A stretch of DNA of 17,781 bases, taken from contig JBBQOS010000019.1 of NCBI GenBank assembly GCA_038331135.1, positions 1 through 17,781 on the forward strand. The letters run 5' to 3'. Source of the DNA: UBA9337 sp038331135 (GTDB lineage Bacteria > Patescibacteriota > Minisyncoccia > Moranbacterales > UBA9337). Position 1 is the first letter of the stretch. Each line of letters starts with the position of its first letter. The position numbers and the translations under genes were made by a program. Of the stretch, positions 7,486 through 14,620 are shown piece by piece. The notes beneath the pieces were generated by a model. That model saw only the letters and a list, made by a program, of their open reading frames with translations. It ran no database searches and was not told the DNA's origin.

Positions 7486-8634
7486 TCAAATTTCACTATA
7501 TACATTTTTTGTTTCCTGAGCCATTTTTCTCCAATTGTATTTTAAGATTTGCTTACAACTCCTTTTTATCAATTCATTTTTCAAATCATAATCTAAAAAC
7601 ATTCTCTCTATTGTTTCAACGATTGAGCTAACTTTTTTTCCATCAAAATAATAAGCACCTTTGCCCAATACCTCTCGCATACAGCCATGATTATTGGTAG
7701 CCACAGGCAAACCTCTTTCCATAGCCTCCAGTGGTGGCAATCCAAACCCCTCATACAAAGAAGGAAATATGTAAGCCTCCGCTTCTTCATAAATGCTATC
7801 CAGATCATTGTCTTTAACAAAACCAGTTGAAATAATATTTTTTATATTATTTTTTTCAATCTTTGCCAAAAGTTTGTCGTAAAAATAATCTCTCTTGCCT
7901 ACCAAAACTAGATAGGGAGTCTTGGCAAAAGCCTCGTTGCTTTTAATTTTATCTAGAAAAACCTTCCAGGAATCTGCCAGTTTATCCAGATTTTTATGCG
8001 GATAAGCATTGCCCACATAAACCAAATATGGCTTTATTATACCATATTTTTTCAAAATTTCACCATTATTTACAGGTTTTAACTTATTTCCTTTTTTAAA
8101 ATCACAGGCTTCATAAGTAACTATTACCTTATTTTTTTTAAGGAAAGGATACTTATTTAGAATATCTTTCTTGCTAAACTTAGAAACTGTAATAATTTTA
8201 TTTGATTGGCGCACAGCGTTTCCGATTACAATTTTATAAGCCATAAACTTAATCCAATAAAAAATCGGATTAAGTCTTGTGGCTTTACGCGTCGGGAAAC
8301 GCAACAAAATCAAATCATGGATAGTAATAATAAACTTTCTGCGATAAAAAATAGGCACATTAAAATGAGGAAAATGCACAATGTCTAAATTATATTTATT
8401 CAAAAGTTTGGGCATATTTACTTGCTCAGAAAAAGTATACCAGCGATAATTAGCTAAAACTTTTTTAAAATTTTTATTCTTAGGTTGAAACTCTTCAAAA
8501 TTTTCTTTCAACAAAAAAACAAAGTACTGATTTTTTTTATCAACTCTTTCTAGGTTTTCTATTAATTTTTGCGCATACCGTCCCAACCCTTTGCCGACAC
8601 TCCCATAAAATCTAGCATCAATTCCAATTCGCAT
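7486..8634 (-). CDS. GT4-family glycosyltransferase
   Basis: A 382-residue retaining, GT-B fold glycosyltransferase, probably transferring a sugar from an NDP- donor to a lipid- or protein-linked acceptor at the inner face of the membrane. The N-terminal domain begins RIGIDARFYGSVGKGLGRY (2-20), typical of GT4 mannosyl-/glucosyltransferase-like enzymes, and contains VHFPHFNVP and TIHDL. The C-terminal domain has YLVYVGNAYPHKNLDKL (about 203-219) and the E-x7-E motif EGFGLPPLE, with E295 and E303. There is no signal peptide or transmembrane helix. The ATG has an AAGGA 9 nt upstream (8644-8648) inside the end of trxB, 4 nt away. Its end touches the DUF4012 gene, so the two are probably co-translated. 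Donor and acceptor cannot be read from sequence. Confidence 0.92.
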   Translation of the reverse strand: MRIGIDARFYGSVGKGLGRYAQKLIENLERVDKKNQYFVFLLKENFEEFQPKNKNFKKVLANYRWYTFSEQVNMPKLLNKYNLDIVHFPHFNVPIFYRRKFIITIHDLILLRFPTRKATRLNPIFYWIKFMAYKIVIGNAVRQSNKIITVSKFSKKDILNKYPFLKKNKVIVTYEACDFKKGNKLKPVNNGEILKKYGIIKPYLVYVGNAYPHKNLDKLADSWKVFLDKIKSNEAFAKTPYLVLVGKRDYFYDKLLAKIEKNNIKNIISTGFVKDNDLDSIYEEAEAYIFPSLYEGFGLPPLEAMERGLPVATNNHGCMREVLGKGAYYFDGKKVSSIVETIERMFLDYDLKNELIKRSCKQILKYNWRKMAQETKNVYSEI

Positions 8635-8638
8635 AATT

Positions 8639-9565
8639 TTATTTCCTTAAATATTCTTGGATACTGCTGGTTGCAATCGCCCCCTCAGAAGCGGCTGTTA
8701 TAATCTGTTTAAATTTATTTGAGCCAGTAGTGATATCTCCAGCTGCCCAAATTCCCTTTACTGAAGTTCGCCCATCTTTTTCAATTTTAACATAGCCCTC
8801 CTCATCCAAGTCTATACCTATTTTTTTTAGCATTTCAGCGCTAGGAATAAAACCTATCTCAATAAAAATACCATCCAATCTTAAGCTATCTTTACCTTGA
8901 TGAGTATTGTCCAAAGAAGCTTCCTCGACCTTCTTATCTCCTATTATTTCCTTGATATTAGTGTTACGAATTATTTCTATTTTTTTATTTTTTTGAGCTG
9001 CTTCGAGCCAAAAATTTTCTGCTCTTAAATTTTCTCCACGGTAAATTATATAAACATGTGCGGCAATGTCAGACATAAATAATGCTGCGGAAACAGCGCT
9101 GTCATTTCCTCCAACGATTCCCACAATTTTATCTCGATAAAAAAATCCATCACAAGTAGCACAATAAGAGACTCCTTTTCCCAAAAAATTTTCTTCACCT
9201 GGCACACCTAGCTTCCGATGTTTCAAGCCGGTTGCTATCAAGATTGTCTTACTTTTTATATTATTGCCGTTAGATAATAAAACTTCAAAAAGACCCTCCT
9301 CGCTTTTATTTATTTCATCTACCAAATAATTTAAAATTTCCGTTCCAAAACTTTTTATATGTTCGGTTGAATTTTTTGTAAAATCCATTCCAGAAATATC
9401 TGGCGAACCCAGCCAGTTGCCGATTTTATGAATTTGAGAAGTTAAGCCTCCTGAAATTCCTCCCACAATTACATTTTTTAAGCCATAGCGAGAGGCATAC
9501 AGGGAAGCACTTAAGCCTGCCGGACCCGCTCCGATAATAATTAAGTCGTAAATATTTTTTGTCAT
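8639..9565 (-). CDS. trxB: Thioredoxin reductase-like flavoprotein
   Basis: 308 residues from the ATG at 9565. It should use FAD and a pyridine nucleotide to reduce thioredoxin or a similar small redox protein in the cytoplasm. It has the FAD-binding GAGPAG (12-17), the redox pair C135-A-T-C138, the second dinucleotide motif GGNDSA (152-157), AAGD (274-277) and the family ending ASEGAIATSSIQEYL. At the site that contacts the NADPH 2'-phosphate (HRRxxxR in E. coli) the sequence is YRGENLR (175-181): the second Arg is Gly. An in-frame TTG at 9583 overlaps the preceding stop, but MTKNIYDLIIIGAGPAGL is the usual family start. No thioredoxin gene is in the window. It sits mid-operon, 14 nt after the aminotransferase. 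Confidence 0.93.
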   Translation of the reverse strand: MTKNIYDLIIIGAGPAGLSASLYASRYGLKNVIVGGISGGLTSQIHKIGNWLGSPDISGMDFTKNSTEHIKSFGTEILNYLVDEINKSEEGLFEVLLSNGNNIKSKTILIATGLKHRKLGVPGEENFLGKGVSYCATCDGFFYRDKIVGIVGGNDSAVSAALFMSDIAAHVYIIYRGENLRAENFWLEAAQKNKKIEIIRNTNIKEIIGDKKVEEASLDNTHQGKDSLRLDGIFIEIGFIPSAEMLKKIGIDLDEEGYVKIEKDGRTSVKGIWAAGDITTGSNKFKQIITAASEGAIATSSIQEYLRK

Positions 9566-9579
9566 ATAAATATAGTAGA

Positions 9580-10422
9580 TCAAGAGTAATTCTCTATAAA
9601 TTCATTCAGTAAATTAATTAATTTTTTAGTTTTGGGTCCAACTTTTCCATCCCCAATTGACATTCCATCTACATCGACTACCGGCACAATTTTCTTATAG
9701 GTAGCGGTTAAAAATATTTCTTCAGCCGATAAAAATTCTTCCGCAGTAATATCTCGTTCTTCCACCTCAAAGTTATTATTTTTTGCAATTTCAATAACTA
9801 AATTTCTAACTGTCCCTAAAAAAATATTTCTTTGCGGAGTTACGATGATATCATTTTTTACAATAAATAAATTACTAGTAGAGCATTCTAGCATATTTCC
9901 GTCCTTCTTGTAAACTATTTCTTGAGCATTGTTGCTTATTTTTTCTTTCTGAATTTTTATCGGAGCTAAATAATTCAATGTTTTAATCTCTGGCAAATAT
10001 CTTTGGAAATCTAATGATATTAATTTCCAACCTTTTTCATAATCTCTTGGAGATACGGAAAATTTATTTAAGTCATCAACTAAGATCAAAAAATTCTCTT
10101 TGTTATCTAATTTAAAAAAACCATTTTCTGATTGTCCCCCAGTCAAAACTGTTTTAATTGTAGCTTCTTTTAAATTATTTCTTCTCAAAAGAACACTAAC
10201 CACATCACAGTATTCTTCTTTTGAAATATTAATTTTTAAATCCAAGATTTTGGCTGATTTCTCAAGATTATCCCAATGCTCATTAAAACAAAAGAGAGCT
10301 CCGTTGGCAGTTCTCATAGCATCAAATATTCCGTAACCTCGCATAAAACCAAGATCGAAAGGACTTATTTTAACTTCTTTTACTTGGATAAATTCACCAT
10401 TACAATAGCAATAATTATTCAT
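9580..10422 (-). CDS. Class IV PLP-dependent aminotransferase (branched-chain or D-amino acid type)
   Basis: A 280-residue fold-type IV aminotransferase. Visible features are FMRGYGIFDAMRT (26-38), the EHWDNLEKSA helix, the Schiff-base Lys K147 in EIKTLNYL, the PLP-contacting Glu E179 in MLECSTSNLF, TPQRNIFLGTVRNLVIEIA, and the ending strand IFLTATYKKIVPVVDVDG. The tail IGDGKVGPKTKKL resembles D-amino acid aminotransferases, and the neighbours murD and a D-aminoacylase-like gene favour a D-amino acid role. However, the R-x-H substrate motif of classical D-AAT is not evident (the loop reads TGGQSENGF). Branched-chain aminotransferase or aminodeoxychorismate lyase therefore remain possible. ATG start, no Shine-Dalgarno, 9 nt after murD. 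Confidence 0.85.
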   Translation of the reverse strand: MNNYCYCNGEFIQVKEVKISPFDLGFMRGYGIFDAMRTANGALFCFNEHWDNLEKSAKILDLKINISKEEYCDVVSVLLRRNNLKEATIKTVLTGGQSENGFFKLDNKENFLILVDDLNKFSVSPRDYEKGWKLISLDFQRYLPEIKTLNYLAPIKIQKEKISNNAQEIVYKKDGNMLECSTSNLFIVKNDIIVTPQRNIFLGTVRNLVIEIAKNNNFEVEERDITAEEFLSAEEIFLTATYKKIVPVVDVDGMSIGDGKVGPKTKKLINLLNEFIENYS

Positions 10423-10431
10423 AAAAAAAGA

Positions 10432-11835
10432 TTAATTTTTTAAACTTTTAACCACTTTTTTAAATTTATTTCCTCTATCAAATTCATTTTCAAATAATCC
10501 AAAACTAGCCGCACCAGGAGAAAGTAAGACTATATCACCCCTATTGGCCACGCGAGTCGCCTCCTCAACCGCCTTATCCATAGAATCAAATATCTCAAAT
10601 TTTCGATGTTCTCTATTGGGAATATTCTTTATCAACTTCACTATTAATTTTTCAGTAGCCTCACCTTTCAAAAATATTATTCCTTTAATTTTTTCAGAAA
10701 TAACTTTGGCAAAGTTAGAAAAATCCAGATTTTTATCTGATCCTCCAGCAATTAAAATAATTGGCCTGTCGAATGATTCGATGGCGGCAATGGCGGCGTC
10801 TGGAATTGTAGCCGCACTATCATTATAATATTTTACACCGGCTATCTCATCCACAAATTCCATTCTATGATTAACTGGTTGCGTTTTTAAAACTGCTTTT
10901 TTAATTTTAGATAAATCAACCCCCATTGCAAAAACCACGCCAATCGCAGCCAAAAGATTTGAAATATTATGCTTACTAAAATTTACGAGTTTGTCCTTGC
11001 TAACCACTTGTTTAATATCATTTCCATCATTTAAATATATTTTATCATCTTCATAAAAAACTGATCTGCCACTATTTTCTCGCTTGAAAGAAAAACTTAA
11101 AATCTGAGATTTTACACCTTGAGCAATTTTGCTTACAATTTCATCCTCGCTATTAAAGATAAACCAATCATTGGGCTTTTGATAACGACAAATATTTTCT
11201 TTGTCCTTAATATAATCTTCCATTCCCTTGTAATAGTTTAAATGATCTGGAAAAATATTTTTAAAAACTCCTATTTGAGGACTTAACTCTGCCTGGCTTA
11301 GTGCGGATAATCTCCAGCTAGACAATTCGAAGATGACAATTGAATTATTTTTTAAACTTTCCAGCTTATCCAATACCGATTCTTCTCCAACACCCACCTT
11401 AATTGGATTCAATCCTGAATTTTTTAACAAATCAAAAATCATTGAAGCTGTTGTTGTTTTACCTTTAGTGCCAGTTATGCCAATTATTTTATTTTTACAA
11501 AGCTTAAAAAACAAGCTAGAGTCCATTTCAACTGGAATTTTTTTATTCAAAGCTTCCTTTATGTATTTATTGCTCCAAGGAATTTGGGGATTTTTTATAA
11601 CCATATCCACTTTTGTAAAATCCTCTATTCTATGATAGCCCAAAATAAATTCTATATTTTTTATACCTTTTAATTTTTCAATTGATCTAGATAACTCCTC
11701 TTTGCTTTTTATATCAGTAATTATTATTTTTCTAGCTCCATGCTTAGCTATAAATTTAACGACACCCAGTCCTCCGCCCAAAAGACCAAGTCCAAAAACT
11801 GTTATTTTCTTATTTTTGAAATAATTAGTATTCAC
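10432..11835 (-). CDS. murD: UDP-N-acetylmuramoyl-L-alanine--D-glutamate ligase (MurD)
   Basis: MurD adds D-Glu to UDP-MurNAc-L-Ala in the cytoplasm, using ATP. The 467-residue protein has the N-terminal Rossmann-like domain (VFGLGLLGGGLGVVKFI), the P-loop GITGTKGKTTT (119-129), FKNIFPDHLNYYKGMEDY, and HNISNLLAAIGV. The C-terminal ligase domain has VNHRMEFVDEIAGVKYYNDS, PIILIAGGSDKNLDF and LLSPGAASFGLFENEFDRG. This set is specific to MurD rather than MurC, MurE or MurF. The P-loop has Lys where E. coli MurD has Asn (GTNGKT). The start is GTG: reading back in frame, a TAG is met after six codons with no other start. It lies 21 nt downstream of the deacylase gene, without a Shine-Dalgarno. Confidence 0.95.
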   Translation of the reverse strand: MNTNYFKNKKITVFGLGLLGGGLGVVKFIAKHGARKIIITDIKSKEELSRSIEKLKGIKNIEFILGYHRIEDFTKVDMVIKNPQIPWSNKYIKEALNKKIPVEMDSSLFFKLCKNKIIGITGTKGKTTTASMIFDLLKNSGLNPIKVGVGEESVLDKLESLKNNSIVIFELSSWRLSALSQAELSPQIGVFKNIFPDHLNYYKGMEDYIKDKENICRYQKPNDWFIFNSEDEIVSKIAQGVKSQILSFSFKRENSGRSVFYEDDKIYLNDGNDIKQVVSKDKLVNFSKHNISNLLAAIGVVFAMGVDLSKIKKAVLKTQPVNHRMEFVDEIAGVKYYNDSAATIPDAAIAAIESFDRPIILIAGGSDKNLDFSNFAKVISEKIKGIIFLKGEATEKLIVKLIKNIPNREHRKFEIFDSMDKAVEEATRVANRGDIVLLSPGAASFGLFENEFDRGNKFKKVVKSLKN

Positions 11836-11856
11836 TTTATTGTATTTTAATTGCTA

Positions 11857-13431
11857 TTATTTTTTTGAGATAACACAACCACCTTGTGCATCAACAAAAA
11901 TTCCGTCTTCTAGTGCTATTTTTCCATTCACTAAAACATGACTTATTCCAATAGGATATTGATAGGGCTTATTAATAGTAGCCATATCATTAATCTTTTC
12001 AGGATCCAATATAACTATATCGGCGTAGTTGTCCTTTTTGATAATACCTCTTCTGTCAATTCCAAATTTTTCGGCTGAAGTACCGCTCATTTTTTGGATA
12101 GCTTTTTCCCAACTTAAAATTCCTCTTTTTTTAACGTAATGAGCCAATATTTTAGGGAATGATCCAAAATCCCTAGGATGAACCAATTCTCCAGTATTCT
12201 TATATTCCAAGTCATATCCCGATCCATTAGAGGATATCACACTTAATGGATGTTGTATAATTTTTTCTAAATTTTCTTCATTTAGAGCCTCAGTTATGGT
12301 TATGATTCTACCATCACTCGCTATCAACAAGTCAATCACTATTTCCTCCGGGCTTTTACACTGAGACTGAGCAATATCGGCAATTATTCTACGCGTTAAA
12401 GTTTTTCCCATTGAATACATAGCTACAATTATTTTAGCATAGTTAATACTGTCTTCTCTCATCTCTCTTATTATGCCTTCTTTCAAGCTATCATCTTTCA
12501 ATCTAGCAATCATCATTTTTCTCCCTCCTTTAGATACCCAAGTTGGTAAAAAAGTATACAGCACTGATCCTGTGGCCGTATAAGGAAAAACATCGAAGCT
12601 TATATTAATACCTGCATTTTTAGCCTCGTCTATTTTGTTTAAGATTTTTTCCACAAGTGGCCAATTTTTTTCTCCCATTATCTTAAGATGAGAGATGTGG
12701 ATATTTTTATTAGAATTTTCCGCTGTCTTGATTGCTTCATCTATCGATTCCAATATATTATCAGCTTCATCTCTGATATGAGTAGCATAAACGCCTCCAA
12801 GCTTATCAACAATTTTATTTAATCTCTCAATTTCACTTTCGGGAGCAAGCTTAGCGTGAGAATAAATAAGTCCGGTAGAAATACCAAAAGCGCCATCGTT
12901 CATGGCTTTTTTTGTCATATCCTCCATTACATTTAATTCAGTTTCAGTTAAATCTCTAGTTGCGTCACCAATTATACCTCTCCTTAAAGTACTATGTCCC
13001 ACCATTGTTCCAAAATTAACAGATAATTTTGCTTTCTCAACTTCATCCAAAAAATCACGTACAGTAATCCAATTAATATTTATGTTATTCACATCAAACC
13101 ATTTTTGGATAGATTTTATCATTTCTGAATTATGCAAAGGTGCCAGGGAAGAACCGCAATTGCCTCCTATAATTGTTGTTATTCCTTGATGGATAAGACT
13201 TTCTAATCTAGGATTAGAAAAAATTCTCCAACGTGTATCAGAATGATTATTTACATCAATAAAACCTGGCGTCACATATTTATCTTTGGCATCAATTATT
13301 TTATCTGCTTTTTCATTTTGCAAATCTCCAATTTCAGCTATTAATCCCTCCTTGATACCAATATCTCCTTTTTGCATAAACCCACCAGATCCATCGATAA
13401 TTACTCCATTTTTGATAATAATATCAAACAT
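11857..13431 (-). CDS. N-acyl-D-amino-acid deacylase-like amidohydrolase with altered metal-site residues
   Basis: A 524-residue protein of the amidohydrolase (urease) superfamily, D-aminoacylase branch. Such enzymes cleave N-acyl-D-amino acids or related dipeptides using zinc. The small beta domain is split between the N-terminus (IIIKNGVIIDGSG) and C-terminus (NYADIVILDPEKI). Family motifs are GFIDVNNHSD (57-65), TTIIGGNCGSSLAP (85-98, Cys92), YATHIRDEAD (His218), IHISHLK (His248) and HPRDFGSFPKIL (419-429). Against the Alcaligenes faecalis enzyme, Cys96, His220 and His250 are kept, but His67 becomes Asn61 and the catalytic Asp366 becomes Asn402 (SSNGSG). Activity may therefore differ or be lost. 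ATG start without a Shine-Dalgarno, 34 nt after gap and 21 nt before murD. Confidence 0.88.
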   Translation of the reverse strand: MFDIIIKNGVIIDGSGGFMQKGDIGIKEGLIAEIGDLQNEKADKIIDAKDKYVTPGFIDVNNHSDTRWRIFSNPRLESLIHQGITTIIGGNCGSSLAPLHNSEMIKSIQKWFDVNNININWITVRDFLDEVEKAKLSVNFGTMVGHSTLRRGIIGDATRDLTETELNVMEDMTKKAMNDGAFGISTGLIYSHAKLAPESEIERLNKIVDKLGGVYATHIRDEADNILESIDEAIKTAENSNKNIHISHLKIMGEKNWPLVEKILNKIDEAKNAGINISFDVFPYTATGSVLYTFLPTWVSKGGRKMMIARLKDDSLKEGIIREMREDSINYAKIIVAMYSMGKTLTRRIIADIAQSQCKSPEEIVIDLLIASDGRIITITEALNEENLEKIIQHPLSVISSNGSGYDLEYKNTGELVHPRDFGSFPKILAHYVKKRGILSWEKAIQKMSGTSAEKFGIDRRGIIKKDNYADIVILDPEKINDMATINKPYQYPIGISHVLVNGKIALEDGIFVDAQGGCVISKK

Positions 13432-13465
13432 AAGACTTGTTTATAAATTATAAAATTTAAATTTT

Positions 13466-14470
13466 TTATTTTATTTTACCCACTAAGCTAGCCATATCTA
13501 CCAATCGACAAGAATATCCCCATTCATTATCATACCAGGCAATAATTTTAACAAAATTTCCACCAACTACCTTAGTTAATTCTTTTTGAACAATAGCTGA
13601 ATGATAGTTTCCCACGATATCTCGAGAAACCAAAGCCTCATCGGTAACTTGTAATATTCCCTTTAGATAGTCCTGCTCTGCTCTGATAAAAGCTTCATTA
13701 ACATCATTCTCTGTCACATCTTTTTTAAGAATAGCTGTCAAATCACAAGCCGATCCCACGATAGTAGGAACTCGAAAAGCCATTCCGTCAAAATTATCTT
13801 TTAAACTAGGTATTACCAATGTCGTAGCGACAGCAGCTCCTGTAGTAGTTGGGATAACGCTTTGTCCGGAAGCTCTTCCCCTTCGCTTATCTTTGCCAGT
13901 GGCTACATCAATTATAGCTTGAGTAGATGTGTAGCTATGTACAGTTGTCATCATGGCTTTCTCTACTCCAAATTCATCATTTAGAACTTTCATTACTGGA
14001 GCTAAACAATTAGTAGTGCACGATGCATTGGAAATAATATTATCCTCATTGGTTAAATCTTTCTCATTTACTCCCATAACAAAAGTTTTTATGCTGTCAT
14101 CCTTAGCTGGAGCAGAAATAACTACCTTTTTGGCGCCTGCTTCCAGATGTTTTCCAGCTCCATCTTTATTAATAAAAATTCCAGTGCATTCCAAAACCAC
14201 ATCTACACCTAGCTCTCTCCAAGGCAAATTAGCTGGGTCCTTTTCGGCAAAAACAGGAAATTCTTTGCCATCAACAATAATTTTTTTATCAACCGCCTTG
14301 ACATCTTTGCCATAAACTCCATAAGCACTATCATATTTCAAAAGATAAGCCAAATTTTCTGCATCTGCTAAATCATTTATCGCCACTACCTCCATGTCAT
14401 CTCTCTCAAATATTATCTTAAAAGCTGGGCGACCAATTCTCCCAAAACCATTAATTGCTACTTTCAACAT
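13466..14470 (-). CDS. gap: Glyceraldehyde-3-phosphate dehydrogenase, type I
   Basis: Catalyses phosphorylating oxidation of glyceraldehyde-3-phosphate in cytoplasmic glycolysis. The 334 residues match the usual length. Visible are the Rossmann motif INGFGRIGR (6-14), IND with Asp33 (favouring NAD over NADP), the catalytic SNASCTTNCLAP with Cys151, the HSYTSTQ active-site His segment, GRASGQSVIPTTTGAA and WYDNEWGYSCR. The segment FRVPTIVGSACDLT departs from the commoner RVPTPNVSVVDLT. It is first gene of the seven-gene run, with a candidate promoter at 14508-14536 and a leader of about 30 nt. ATG start with an A/T-rich leader lacking a Shine-Dalgarno. Confidence 0.97.
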   Translation of the reverse strand: MLKVAINGFGRIGRPAFKIIFERDDMEVVAINDLADAENLAYLLKYDSAYGVYGKDVKAVDKKIIVDGKEFPVFAEKDPANLPWRELGVDVVLECTGIFINKDGAGKHLEAGAKKVVISAPAKDDSIKTFVMGVNEKDLTNEDNIISNASCTTNCLAPVMKVLNDEFGVEKAMMTTVHSYTSTQAIIDVATGKDKRRGRASGQSVIPTTTGAAVATTLVIPSLKDNFDGMAFRVPTIVGSACDLTAILKKDVTENDVNEAFIRAEQDYLKGILQVTDEALVSRDIVGNYHSAIVQKELTKVVGGNFVKIIAWYDNEWGYSCRLVDMASLVGKIK

Positions 14471-14507
14471 ATTTTTATTTTTAATTTAGTTACATAATTA
14501 CTTTCAT

Positions 14508-14536
14508 ATTTTACCATAAAAATAACTTCAAAACAA
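14508..14536 (-). promoter_or_regulatory. Candidate promoter for the gap operon
   Basis: On the minus strand TTGTTT (14536-14531) and TAAAAT (14513-14508) are 17 bp apart. TGG directly before the -10 box gives an extended -10. Transcription would start near 14501, about 30 nt before the gap ATG. It lies in the 142-bp divergent spacer between gap and miaB. No equally good + strand promoter for miaB was found; TATATA at 14553-14558 lacks a matching -35 box. Confidence 0.45.
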
Positions 14537-14588
14537 ATTTGATTTTTAGTCATATATAAAGTAAGCTAAAGCATGTTACGCTTGTTAA

Positions 14589-14620
14589 ATGCTAATATGC
14601 TGAAATGCTAATATGCTTAG
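14589..14620. repeat. Four-copy 8-bp repeat that contains the miaB start codon
   Basis: Units are ATGCTAAT (14589), ATGCTGAA (14597), ATGCTAAT (14605) and ATGCTTAG (14613). Equivalently, a perfect 15-bp direct repeat occurs at 14587-14601 and 14603-14617. Each unit starts with ATG and the fourth ATG begins miaB. Reading from the first three ATGs meets a stop after 4, 4 and 15 codons. Confidence 0.85.

Noticed and set aside
7486..9582. UGA recoding as in Gracilibacteria or Absconditabacteria
   Set aside because: The glycosyltransferase and aminotransferase genes end in TGA at the expected protein ends, and Trp residues use TGG.
13453..13464. A/T palindrome AAATTTAAATTT between gap and the deacylase gene as operator
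   Set aside because: A/T-only palindromes of this size are expected by chance in such DNA, and a TATAAT nearby has no -35 box.
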